Shown here: positions 33,180-44,310 of the stretch, piece by piece
Position numbering within the stretch: the first letter of the stretch is position 1
Layout of the letters: the number at the start of each line of letters is the position of its first letter
Assembly: GCA_963678675.1 (NCBI GenBank)
Contig: OY783195.1
Location: 12,560,505 to 12,624,504, forward strand
Direction of reading: 5' to 3'
Source: Xiphydria camelus
Lineage: Eukaryota; Arthropoda; Insecta; Hymenoptera; Xiphydriidae
Length of the DNA: 64,000 bases
Made by a program: the position numbers and the translations under genes
The notes under the pieces: model-generated
The model's input: only the letters and a program-made list of their open reading frames with translations
Databases searched by the model: none
What the model was told of the DNA's origin: nothing

Positions 33180-34400
33180 CATTGCATATTTAATGCCTTT
33201 TGTGTTTCTGGATTCTATTCTTGTCCCATTATCATGTCTGTCAACCATATTTGGGCTTATTCAACGGTTTAACATTTTTCTGGCTGCGTTAGGGCGAAAT
33301 CGCACAACTCTCTGGATATGAAGCAGGCATCTTTCTTGGAGTTACTGTAACATAAGATGTTAGCTTTGCCAGTTAACGGAAGTTTAAACTATTTGTCTAG
33401 TGATTTTACTAGCAGGAGGGCATAAATAAATGCTCTTTTTCAGCATACCGTTAAAAAATTTTAGTAAAATACTCAGTGGAAAATAAAATTATAACTACTT
33501 AAATTAATATTTTTACCATTAAAAAATTGATTATATATTGCGGGATTCTGTTCGATCAAAGTAAACTGAGAATCCACAAGTAGGGCTTAGCAAAGCTATA
33601 ATAAATAATATTCTGCCTACATAACCTCTAAATTCATAAGAGTAAAAATAACTTATTTTAGTATTTGTGTAGATTTTAACTTTTACAAAAAGTTTTTTCA
33701 ACTATTTTAAATTAGTAAAATAGTTTACTCTTAAATTGGTTATTTTTACTATAATTATCATACTAATCTCAATTGTACATACATACCTACAACTATTTAA
33801 CAGTAGTTATGGTTATTAAATGCATATTAGAGAATATTCTTATAATATAAAAGTAACTCTTTTAAATAGAATAATTTTTACCCAACATGATAGTTAATTT
33901 TACTCTTGTCCCTTTTCTCAGTACAATGCTGCTTATCAATATCATTTCGACGTCAAGACTTAAACTTCGAGCGCCTGCGTGGGCGGCAAATTGGCCGCCT
34001 TTTTCGAAAAACGCGCGGCATTTCTTTATCAGTGTGAATCGAACGGTGAAACCCCGACGTGTAATCCTTATTTACTCGTTTCTTCGTCAAATTTTATATC
34101 CAAAAATTGATTTTTAGATACAAGGATTTTTGAGTTAACATGGGGATTTCTCCTTGTTATATGTGCCATTTTGATTTTTCGTTTTATTAAAGCTTGTTTA
34201 AATGAAATACTAATGTTATCTCAACCAGTTACCCTTTAGTAACCAGTAAATATGAAGTTAGAATGACAGAAAACGAAAAAAAAATATTGGGCGGCCAGAC
34301 GGCCGCCTTACGCGGGAAACTATGTCACTATTTCTGGCGCAGGGGTACTCGAAGGTTAATATCGTACCAGTGCATAACTTTAGCACCAGCACTCTGCTTG
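33180..34400. other. AT-rich stretch, no gene
   Basis: 33300-33900 is AT-rich. Two GC-rich patches with GGCCGCC words (about 33990 and 34295) look like parts of a decayed inverted repeat. Confidence 0.45.
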
Positions 34401-34609
34401 TTAGGGCTGGTTTTCAAATATCATATCGTTACTAGCCTGATATCCTTCAACTATTTGGAGTTCAATATGAATATTTCTGGATCACTTCGATAGTGATTCG
34501 ATATTGATTGAATATCGATACTTAATACTGGAATGCCTTCATAAATGTAATACATAATAACGCGATGCTGTGTTAATGTCGAAAATTAATATCAACCATG
34601 TATACAGTA

Positions 34610-34987
34610 CGAGGGCAGAGTGAAAAGTCCGATACTTTTCTAGTAGATGGTGATGCGATCGCGAAGATGAGTATACATATGCACCCATTTGGCGAAAAAA
34701 AAAAGTTATGTTCCACCACGACAATACACCTGCCCATTCGTCTGACGTTGCAACAGCGAAATTGGTCGATTTAAAGTTCGAATTGCTGCCTTATCCACCT
34801 TATTCACCGGATTTGACTACTTTACAGACTTAGAAAAAAAATTACTTTTTGGAGGGTTTAAAAATATTGAAATATCGTTGGACGAAGTGTATTGAGCAAA
34901 AAGGCAACTATGTTGAAAAATAAATGAACAATTCACAAAAAAGAAAGTGTTTGATTAAAAAGTATCGGACTTTTCACTCTGTCCTCG
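34610..34987 (+). mobile_element. Internally deleted mariner with both ends
   Basis: CGAGGGCAGAGTGAAAAGTC at 34610 and the reverse complement of CGAGGACAGAGTGAAAAGTC at 34987 form inverted repeats of about 30 bp, flanked by TA (34608-34609, 34988-34989). The 378-bp body keeps only the C-terminal part of the transposase (HHDNTPAHSSDVATAKLV; LPYPPYSPDL), with the second catalytic Asp but not the first. It is a deletion derivative that a related active enzyme could have moved. Confidence 0.9.
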
Positions 34988-35371
34988 TATAAGCAAACAC
35001 GTTGAAGTTATCCCGATATCGATTCGATGCTGATTCGATATCCGTGACGCAATACCGGTTTGCCGATGTTATACCGTTTCTAATCCGACATCCCCTAACC
35101 ATTTAAAGTTCAGTACTGATATTCCAGGATCACTTCGAAACTGACTCGATATTGGTTAAATATGAATATTTCAGTACTGGAATGCCTTCGCAATTTTAAT
35201 ACCGACGTGGCACTGCATTAACGTCGAAAAACGAATACCAACTATTCAACATTGGCCTTATAAAGGAACGATATAACCGCGAATGTGAGTCCAATGTCGA
35301 TAGACAATACTGGTTTGCCAATGCCAAACAGTACTGGTCCACCTTACCAATGTCGGAAAACCCTTCCTGGG

Positions 35372-36350
35372 AGGTACTCCATTACCTCTAAAAACTACCT
35401 AGCCTGCTATACGAGTCCCTCCTTGACATTAATTATAATTTTTAATTCCAACGAAATACAGAAAAAAAAATTAGTTAGATCTACTGAAAATTACTGACGG
35501 AGTCGAAGGTAATTATTTATTTACATCAATTAAATATTTTTTCCTATTAATTCAATAATTATTCCTTGGAATCACATACTATTTCACATAATTATAAGGA
35601 GAGTTATTTAATTGATGTACTAAAAGTTTCATGTATATAAATTAATAATTATAATACTTGCGACCCCATAAATAATTTTCAGTAAATTCAACTAATTCTT
35701 TTTCTCTATGTGTATTCGTACTTCCTTCATTTATAACAATATGAAAATGATAAAGAGGAAACTGCAATAATGTGCATTTGTTAAACAGGAAATCTAATCT
35801 TATGTTAAGTGTGATTTTGTCTTATGCTTTCTGTATACGTCTCATTGTAAATTCACATTAAGAAGTAGTTTAGAATAGTTGCGCCTACCTAAAATTGATG
35901 CTAGTTTCCTAAAACTACTTAACGTGCCCTTTCAGGAAGCATGAAAATGATTAGAAGTATATAAATTAGCTGCACCTGACTTCGGCATACGGCAGTGCGA
36001 GGGAGGATACCCCTCGTTTAGTACTTCTTGACCACCTTCCGTTAGAAAAAGATATTTTAGATGTATTATATATATATGTTCGCAGTCGGTGCTTACACCT
36101 GACCTAATGCGTTTGTAATAACTTATTTAAGCCCACCTCAACTAATAGAATAATTAACCGGATAATAGCACATCGTGGTGACATGGAAAATGACGTTTTG
36201 CTCGAAAAGACAGTATCGTTATAATGTGTGCTATGCTACCATCAACCCGTATCCCAGTGCACATATGTTGAAAGTACACGCTCTTCAATCTATATTTACC
36301 CTAAAGTTCGAGAGGCGGCATATTATCCGCAATAAATGTATAGATTATAC
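35372..36350. other. AT-rich, no recognisable gene
   Basis: Short frames only. I see no repeat or coding motif. Confidence 0.5.
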
Positions 36351-36607
36351 AATTGAGGCGATTATTTGAAAAAGAACACATGTCCATACCTAGACGTTTT
36401 TGAGGAATGCATAAAAACTGTCTAGCTTGCGTATTTCTGAGATAATGCGGTAAACGCGTTGCTTACTTGCTAATAGTAGAATAAAAGCACAGTTTATGTG
36501 TTAAAGCTCGCACAGGGTGCAGCAAGGTGCCACCTATGTTAATTTGGCATAAGGTCGAATCTCCTAAAATATGGACATGTGTTGTTTTTCAAATAATCGC
36601 CTCAATT
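36351..36607. mobile_element. Palindromic MITE, 257 bp
   Basis: AATTGAGGCGATTATTTGAA at the left and its reverse complement at the right extend to inverted ends of about 40 bp, including ACACATGTCCATA. No coding is present. Confidence 0.75.
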
Positions 36608-36890
36608 TTACCGCTGCTATACTATTAAAGTTATACATAAATATACATATGTTTATTTATACTCATGTTCCAATAAAATATAGTTATAATAGTATATATG
36701 GCATATTATAAATATAATCACGCATTCATTGTAAGGTCGAAGGAACAGCTGATATACCGTTTTATACCATTCCTTCATAAAGAAAATGATTAATTATTGC
36801 ATATCATACATCCATTGTGCAATAAATATTTTATAAATGATAATATAAAAAATATACATCATTAAAATATTTTTACTATACAATTAGAAA

Positions 36891-37060
36891 ATTTTGTGTT
36901 GGAAATGGTCCACCCATTTTTGTATGTTAAAATCAACCAATTCTTCGTGTTAGTCCAACAATTATTGTGTTTTAGTTAACACAAGGAATACTTAATTAAC
37001 ACAGAGAGTCAGTTGATTTTAACATATAAAAATAAGTCAATCATTTCCAACACAAAATTT
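36891..37060. mobile_element. Palindromic MITE, about 170 bp
   Basis: AATTTTGTGTTGGAAATGGT faces the reverse complement of a near-identical sequence at 37041-37060. Inner words GTTAAAATCAAC and AACACAA are also mirrored. Confidence 0.72.
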
Positions 37061-37853
37061 CAAACTGTGTATTCGAAAAAAATGCCTTATATAGGCCTAT
37101 TATAATGTACGATAATTATATGCTTATTTTTAAAAAAGTTGATAAATTGTATTTAATATAATATATTTATTGTAAGTATCATTGAATATACATTTAATAT
37201 AGAAAAACGTCGCCCAATTTGGACCACTTCAGGTATTTTTCAATGAATACTGAAAGGGGAATATACCACTTTTATATCGAAGTGTTGTTATTCCTTAACG
37301 AAATAATAACATACAGAAATGATAAGCCATTATGTATGCTTACAATTAGTGACGCAATCGAATCTTCCGAAAACTATCTCAGAAAATCAAGAAATCTTAA
37401 AAAAGATACGTCTTTTACCATTGTTGGAATTTGGTCAAACGGTCTCGTCATATTTCAATATAAAAAATTCCCCGGCACCAATTAACTTCGTTAAACCTTT
37501 TACCTATTGCTTTTTATCCAAAATACCTCCACAATAAATTTCAGACCGCTAACTTCTATATAACGCTACTATTTTTTTTCTCTGAAACTATAAAATATCA
37601 AATCCGTTCAAAAACGAAATTGTAGGTCTTCGTAAGTAATATTTTATATATTTTTCCGACGGCATAAAAGCACTGTTTAAAGGTGTAGCTAAATTAAAAA
37701 ATATATTTTTGCAATGGAAAATGTATAACAATCGCTGGAGATACACCAACGAAAAAAATCATATGGAATCATCTATTAGTCAGCTATTATATAAGAAAAT
37801 TGTCAAATAGTTTAATTTGGTGGAACACAGTAAAAAAATTGAAAAACCTTTAA

Positions 37854-37895
37854 CACGTTCACGCCAGCGCGGTACTCAGGGCCGGCGTGAAAGTG
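37854..37895. mobile_element. 42-bp TTAA-flanked mini-element
   Basis: TTAA at 37850-37853 and 37896-37899 encloses CACGTTCACGCC...GGCGTGAAAGTG. The end sequence is shared with the MITE at 24686-24898, so this is probably an extreme deletion derivative of that piggyBac-type family. Confidence 0.65.
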
Positions 37896-38148
37896 TTAAT
37901 TCATATTACTTATGTTATGTATATTTATTTATTTATTAATTATGTATACACAACGTCTATATTGTTTTATAATATACATAATATACAAAAATGTGTACAA
38001 AAAACAAGTATTTGTATAATTTACATAATCTTGGTAGATAAGTTGGTTAAGTAGATCAAATATATTGGTAAATATTTCGGCAGGTCTAACAATTTTAGAT
38101 TTTTTAGATTTAGCGAGAACGTGACTAATAATAAATTATAGCAGCTAT

Positions 38149-38998
38149 CCCGGGTCGAGTTTTTCGACATGGGAAGTCCTGGGAAGTCCTAGCAAAACCT
38201 AAACTAGCCTAGTGAGATCTCCCGGGTCGAGTATTTGACCTGGGAAGTTCTGGGAGGTCCTGGGAAGTCCTGGCAAAACCTAAAGTGGCTTATTAAGATC
38301 TGTTTAACCCTTTCGATCGAGCGACGGATATATCCGTCATCCGCGCGATGACCTGTGTGTACGAGCGACGGATATATCCGTCATCCGCGCGACGACTTGT
38401 GTGTACGAGCGACGGAACATTCCGGCATCCATATGATGTGTATACAAGTACCATCTGTAGTCAATGATAAATTATTCGTTATCGGCAAAATATTTGTTGT
38501 TGATTTTATTCACATAAAAGATTAAACGTTGAATCGTAATGTCTTGTAAATATGTAAATACCTAAAAATATGTTAACTGTAATTGGTCTAGTGTTTTTAG
38601 AATAGCTAATATAATTTTGTATAAGTTTTTTCATATTAAAAATGTGAACTAAACGTATCATATTAGAGCAACGATTGTGTTAAGCGCAGTTGATATTTAA
38701 GACTTAGAAAACGTATATACAAAACCACGCGCACTCTGTGCACATTTCTGGCGTATGCTTCCGTTCAGTGATGGCACTTCGGCGGACTGGACTGCCGAAG
38801 CGAAAGGGTTAAAACTGAGTAGACCTGGTGAAGTCTAAGAAGACCTGTAAAGTCCTAACATGTGCTGTATCTCCTCGCTCATCTATAGCTCTGTGGCGAC
38901 CAGTCACGCTGTGGCGGCCTGACGCCAGATGGCGCCGACCCTCTCGGCCCTCAGCTCGCGGCTCCTGGCCCCCGGCTCTCGGCTCTCGGTAGTAAAAC
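38149..38998 (+). repeat. 850-bp dispersed repeat, copy 2
   Basis: From CCCGGGTCGAGTTTTTCGAC to CTCGGTAGTAAAAC, this is the inverted twin of 22270-23121. It contains the TTAA-flanked element at 38308-38808 in the equivalent position. Confidence 0.88.
38308..38808 (+). mobile_element. TTAA-flanked element, twin of 22460-22962
   Basis: TTAA at 38304-38307 and 38809-38812. Ends are CCCTTTCGATCGAGCGAC and the reverse complement of CCCTTTCGCTTCGGCAG. Tandem units with GACGGATATATCCGTC cores lie at 38325-38415. Confidence 0.8.
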
Positions 38999-39439
38999 AA
39001 CGGACATCATCGACATTAAAATGTAATGCCACCTTAGGCCGCAAGCGCTGAGGTAGCTGCGCACGAATCACTGCGCACTAATCACATCCGGTTTCATATT
39101 TCCGTCCCGTTTCCCGAGGTTTACCCTCATACCGCCGCGTATAATAGATATTTACACATCAATATACTACTCACGAAGACCTATAATTTCGTCTTTGTGA
39201 ACGGCTTTGATATCTTTTATAGTTCCAGAGAAAAAAATGGTAGCGTTAATTGTTTTTTACCCCCTATTTCCCTTGTACGTGAATTTAGCGGTCTGAAATT
39301 TGTTGTGGACGTATTTTGGATGAAATGCAATAGATAAAAGGTTTAACAAAGTTAATTGGTACCGGGGCGTTTTTCATATGGAAATGCGGCGAAACAGTTT
39401 GCGCCAGATTTTATGGAGATATGTGCGACGTGGTGACAT

Positions 39440-40000
39440 GACGGTTACACGGGAAGAGGGAGCTCATCGACATTTCTTCTCTTTTACAGGAGAGCAATTT
39501 TTAGGTTTATTTTCTATGTCACCCTCAAGAACATTTTTTATCAAAGGTTTTTGCTGCATTAAGATATGTGCAATGAAATATAAAAACTATATACCAACAT
39601 GTGAGGGTTTTTATTATTAAGTAAATAGGAAAAAAATACAAAAAACTTATTTAAATACAAAACATGCAGGAAAAGAAGGGGTTGGTTGCAAATCACGAAA
39701 TTTTTTCGCAGAGCTTGGCAGCGGACCTATAAAACACGAATTATTAAACAATAACCAAAATACCTGAACATTTAAAATGAATGTATCTTTAAAATGAACC
39801 CGTTTTTGCCGGTACGGAAAGAAATGAGCCCCTTCTTTCCCTGTATGCCTAAATTTTAATCGAGAATATCTCTGCATTGAGCCCTTTTTTTCCAATTTCA
39901 AAAGTATGGGGCAATAGAACTGTAAAAATTCTATACAACGTGATAATATCCCAATTTTTCGAAAAATGTCGATGAGCCCCTTTTTCCCGTGTACCCTTCA
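39440..40000. repeat. Degenerate GAGC(C/T)C...CCCGTGT words
   Basis: Variants of GGGAAAAAGGGGCTCATCGAC occur on both strands at about 39449, 39820, 39875 and 39970, giving repeated peptide fragments such as KEGAHFF and KGAHRHF in short frames. This is a decayed repeat rather than a gene. Confidence 0.5.
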
Positions 40001-40523
40001 TATGTGGTATTGTCAATTTTTGTATGCTGAATCGAAATCTATAAAACACAAAGCAGCTGGCACATCAAGTTTTTGAGAACAAACGGGCGCTCACTACTCA
40101 TATGTAATAGCACCGCATAATCCTCAATGAAAAAAATGCCCATATTTGTTTTAGCTATATTGCCAAGCTTTTTATAGACCTTTTAACACTATATTTTAAT
40201 TTGTAAAGCAGTGTAAGGATAGCACATCGTGTTTTCGAGAAAAGAAAAGTAGGAAACGCCGTAAAGTATAAGATTTTTAAGGATTTCACCATAATTTTTT
40301 TTCAAAAACGTGACGTAGAGATGGAGAGAAATCAGTGACTCAAGATCTACCTAATCCATTTCGTTTTAATTCTGATAATTTTTTGTCGAGTAGTGTTATT
40401 TATTACTCATTCTTATGAAGTAGCCACTTATCATAATCAGTTCCTTGTTGAGCCAAAAAAAAAGAAGAACATCTATATTTCGATAAAATAACTACGTCAA
40501 TATACATGTGACAGAAATACGAA

Positions 40524-40835
40524 TTGTTATATCCAATCGTTGGCACATATTCCAACGCTATATCAGTAGAGAATCCACTAGTAGTCAGCGAGCGTCAATT
40601 TATATGTGTGTACTGTAGATACTCTCTTTCGATGAGGAGAGTAATGTGCTTCGATGGAAGGATGGTGAGGTTGGGTAAGCTGACCGAAACGTTCTGGGGT
40701 ACGAGGTTCTTCTGACCGAGGTGTTGCCGGCGGAGGTATTAATTGGCGGGGGGCTCGGTTGCCTGTGATTAGCCCCCGCCGCCGCTGCCTCTGATCGCCT
40801 CTCTCCGGTTCACGGTCGTATACATCTACTCCACG

Positions 40836-40870
<35 letters not shown>

Positions 40871-41040
40871 AAGGCCCGGCCGTCATATCTTCGCCGAGGG
40901 TGCTGAATCAACGCGGTCTGGAACGATCCACAGCCGCTCGTAGCTGCGCACGTGTGATCGCGCTCAGCAACTGACACGGGTATCGACGGATACTTACGAG
41001 GTAAAGCTAAGGTGAAACTTAAATATTTTATTCGACAATA
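40524..41040. other. GC-rich patch with AC microsatellite
   Basis: An (AC)n tract of about 32 bp is at 40837-40868. The flanks 40680-40830 and 40870-41000 are GC-rich with several short frames, and a possible splice donor (GAG|GTAAAG) lies near 41000. I cannot assign a gene. Confidence 0.5.
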
Positions 41041-41469
41041 AGGTACTAATTTTGGCACTAAGATACTTACTCATGGCATTTCTCTTTGAGAAAAATGTAA
41101 CAAGTTTTACCAAAAATAAGATATACGAGCATCCAAAATATTAGTTTAATATAATATATTATGATACACAATTACGTGAGATATTATTTTTAAAATCACA
41201 AAGCAATATATCCTTTTTTCCCTCTGTTTCATGATTAACTCACTTCACAAACATCCTACATAATTTATTGCCTGATCCAACGAATATGCAACAGCGTAAC
41301 CGGTTGTTTATAGAAGTGGCCGGAGTCAATATTTTCTAACACAATTGTTAATTCTAATGTCATGCATATATACTTGTAGTTAAATTGATTCCTTGAAGAC
41401 TTCAAGCTGATTTTGGAGCATACTGTTTATACGTTTCTGTCAAATATAGTAATCATTATAATAAGTGCA

Positions 41470-41590
41470 CAAATAAGTTTTAGGACACTTTTGCAAAAAT
41501 TCAAAACTTATTTTTGAAAAAAGTAAAATACATTTATTCATCAAAATAATCCCCCTCACTTTCAATAACCTTCAGCCATCTTCTAGACAA
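41470..41590 (-). pseudogene. mariner transposase 3' fragment
   Basis: On the minus strand the frame reads SRRWLKVIESEGDYFDE and stops at 41536-41534, the usual C-terminus of mariner enzymes. It is followed by a 3' flank with AAAAGTGTCCTAAAACTT. Only this tail is present. Confidence 0.7.
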
Positions 41591-42007
41591 TACGGAGGTC
41601 TCGAAAATATGAGATGTTATCATTTTATGTCCCAGAATCGTAGAAATACGTGTCCAAAACCAGTCAGTGAAAGAATTTTTGAAAAATAATGACACTTGGC
41701 TTCAAAAAATAGCCATTTGAAGTTCAAATATTCGAAGCGCGACACAAAACGGTACCTGAGTGGCTTGACGTCAGCTGCCCGCTCCATAGCTCCGCCCACT
41801 CCTGCTTGTACGCGGAGCATAGGCAATATCATTCAGTTTATGTTTGTGCGTTGTTTAAAACGGAAGAAATGGAACCGGGGTTCCAAAAAGCGGACACACA
41901 CAATTTACTCAGTATACTTAGATGTTGAAATGCTGCACGGTTTCATGGCCCTCACAGCACCCAATTTTCTTCAGGTGTTAAAGCAATGCGGTAAGTGGTA
42001 TTGTGTA

Positions 42008-42201
42008 GGGTAAACCACCTAGTTATTAGACACCTTGCAGTTATTGGACAGTTTGATTTAAAAAGTAAAAACAAGATTCGTATATTTTCAATTAAAGCAA
42101 GCCATCACTCATATCTCTAGGTAGAAAGATATCTTTTTAACACGGTTTCAAATTTTTTAAAATGCTTAAGTGTCCTAGTGTCCTAACTGGGTAGTTTACC
42201 C
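42008..42201. mobile_element. MITE, 194 bp, TA-flanked
   Basis: GGGTAAACCACCTAGTTATT faces the reverse complement of GGGTAAACTACCCAGTTAGG, with TA at 42006-42007 and 42202-42203. A second copy is at 21070-21264. Confidence 0.75.
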
Positions 42202-42643
42202 TACCTACATTTGAGGCGGTAAAAGGCAAAGTGGTGTAAGTCATTTCAAGAACCAGAAGAATTTAATAGAAATGCCGTTTGTAGCCGTTTGTAGTTGGCC
42301 GTTCGTATTCGTACTGCCATCCTATGGACCTTTGAACGAAGTTATAACTTACACCACTATTCTAGCTAACACATTTGATTATATAGATAACACTGATTGA
42401 GACAGATTTTCAAGCAAATTTTTGTAGATAATTTTTGGACTACTATAAAAACATTGTCTTAATTTGTAGAAGATCTACCGTTTAGAAATATAGATATTAA
42501 CTAATAAAAAATCGCCATTTTACACGGGCTCTTTGGCCGAAATTAGATATTGTACTATAATAAAGAAAATGGCGAGACAGATTTTGAAGAAACTGAGCCC
42601 AATGATAAATTAACCTTATCCACGCATTTTCCAAAAAAGTGAC

Positions 42644-43117
42644 TTATTTTGACCGTTTTTGAGAAACTGTCGCTTCTGCACGTGGAACTTCGGCTTGCTG
42701 TAGAATTTCTGATATTTTCCTCTTTCGCGATCGTTTCTCACTGCTCTCCCGAATCCTTTTTGCAGTGAACTGCTTCTCGGCTTGACAAGAAAATAAATGC
42801 GGCACAATATTTTGCTTCATTCTGGCATTTACTTTGCTCAATTTATATTCTATGTAGGTTTCCTTGTCCTCCTTTAACTGCAAATGTTCACATATACATT
42901 CAACATTCAATAAAATGCAGTAGAAACTTACATCAAAATCATTTTCGCAACAATACACAGTAGACTTTTTCGATACTTCCGCAATGTCGCGTCTTGCTGC
43001 CGAAAACTATTTTTGCCGCTTCTTAGAATCTTTCGGAACCGAAAAAAATATTTTATCTGGTGTTGCATCTGATGTATTTTTCCAACGAGGCACAAAACAC
43101 CACTTCCGAGTTGGCAT
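42644..43117 (-). pseudogene. THAP-domain protein, two exons, one nonsense codon
   Basis: Exon 1 runs from ATG 43117 to 42932 (62 codons, donor GTAAGT), and exon 2 from 42877 (acceptor TTTGCAG), both phase 0. The spliced reading gives a THAP zinc-finger pattern: MPTRKWCFVP, TPDKIFFSVPKD, CCENDFD across the junction, then IVPHLF in the place of the AVPTIF box. A basic segment (KRSRKRK) follows before the stop at 42644. One in-frame TAG (43009-43007) sits where the conserved Trp would be. The Cys at the second zinc position (where VPGC is usual) is changed to R-W here, a further sign of decay. THAP domains occur in P-element-type transposases and in proteins derived from them. Nothing of the catalytic domain is present. 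Confidence 0.75.
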
Positions 43118-43394
43118 ATTTGTTTCAAAGGCACAAACAGATTAAAACACTTAACAACGTCTATGCGTGCGTAGAGTCTGTGGGGTAACTGAGCCGCAGC
43201 AGCGGGCAGCTGACGTAACAACGGTAGCCTCGTCCCGAGGTACCGTTTTCTAGCCTCTTTCGAACCACGAAGTAATATTGCCCATTACTCTGTGAATTTT
43301 TTTTAAAATTTTTTTTATATGTGCCACGTATTTGTGGATCACATTGTCTCCCGAATTATAAGTTACTGAGTTAGTTTTATTGTTTTACTGATAA

Positions 43395-44310
43395 GTAAAA
43401 CAAAAAATATAAGACCTGCCTATTCACGGATACCTTCCGCAAAGAAAGTTTCATCTTGCGAGATGAGGAAGTTATCAACCCATTTTTGGACTTCTTCAAA
43501 TGTTTTGAATCGCACATCAGACAACTCGTTTTGCATTTTCCGAAACAAGTGAAAATCAGTTGGAGCTAAGTCTTCTGAATACGCCGGGTGTGGTACAACT
43601 TCCCATCCAAGAGCCATTAACGTATCCTTGACCGGTCAACCCACATGAGGCCTGGCGTTGTCATGGAGCAGTTTTACTGGATGTTTTCCTTTGCCAGTAA
43701 ATATATGCTTGTCAATTTCTTGGTTCAATCGTATTAATTATTGACGATAGCGATCGGCAATAACTGTCTTGCAAGATTTCAGAAGTTCATAATGGCGTAC
43801 GCCTTTCGTATCCCACCATGTATATGCTATGTATACACAGCATGACTTTGTTACTGTGAATATTTCACTTTGGCGTCGATATCGTCGGCTCGCTGGGGTC
43901 AACCCAATTATATCAGTGTTTCGAATTATCAAAATAAATCCACTTTTCATCGCCGGTCACAATTTTCCACAAAAAAGACTTTCTTTGTTGCTTGTTGTAA
44001 AGATTCAAATATATGTCAAGACGGCTATTTTCATTTGCTTCAGTCAAAGAGTATGATACTCACTTTATTCCTTTTCGAATCTTTCCTATTGCTTCAAAGC
44101 GATAGGAAATAGTTTATTGGAGTACTCCTAGCTCTTCTGAAAGTTGTTTTTCCGTCTAGTAAGAGTTTTCATCCAAGCAATGCTTGCAGTTTCTGGTCGT
44201 CCACCTTTACAGGGGCCCCGGTACGTTCACGGTCGCTAACATCAAAATCATCGTCTTTAAACCTCTTATACGAATACTCACATGTACTTTTAGATGCAAT
44301 ATCGTGGCGA
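43395..44310 (-). pseudogene. mariner transposase relic, nearly full length
   Basis: On the minus strand: FDVSDRERTGAPVKVDDQKL (N-terminal helix region, near 44240), then VTGDEKWIYFDNS (first Asp near 43965), then ELLKSCKTVIADRYRQ and LGWEVVPHPAYSEDLAPTD. The C-terminal segment FLISQDETFFAEGI ends at 43420. The usual YSPDL is changed to YSEDL, and several stops and frameshifts are present. The sequence differs clearly from the copy at 31020, so it belongs to a separate lineage. Confidence 0.85.

Larger units (their letters stand above)
30464..35371. mobile_element. 4.9-kb unit with inverted arms and CCCAGGT ends
   Basis: CCCAGGTAGGGTTTTCCGAC at 30464 and the reverse complement of CCCAGGAAGGGTTTTCCGAC at 35371 start inverted arms of about 360 bp, estimated by eye at roughly 75% identity. 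Shared phrases include GGCATTCCAGTACTGAAATA and TTTAAATGGTTAGGGG. Related sequence recurs inside at 32926-33140 and 34400-34600. The unit holds two mariner relics. No own transposase or target duplication is evident. Confidence 0.55.
37200..39400. repeat. Inverted repeat unit split by later insertions
   Basis: 37470-37650 (CACCAATTAACTTCGTTAAA; AATTTCAGACCGCTAA; GACCTACAATTTCG in complement) matches the reverse complement of 39170-39372. The interval carries the 850-bp repeat (38149-38998) and the 42-bp TTAA element. I read it as an old palindromic element broken by newer ones. The frame at 37219-37485 has no known motif. Confidence 0.55.
41735..43250 (-). mobile_element. Possible element carrying the THAP gene
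   Basis: AACGGTACCT and GACGTCAGCTGCCCGCT at 41745-41783 are mirrored by AACGGTACCT and TACGTCAGCTGCCCGCT on the opposite strand at 43197-43250. The spacing inside the two ends differs, so this is a tentative pair of ends. Confidence 0.35.

Noticed and set aside
40837..40868. AC tract as a regulatory element
   Set aside because: A plain dinucleotide microsatellite with no supporting context.
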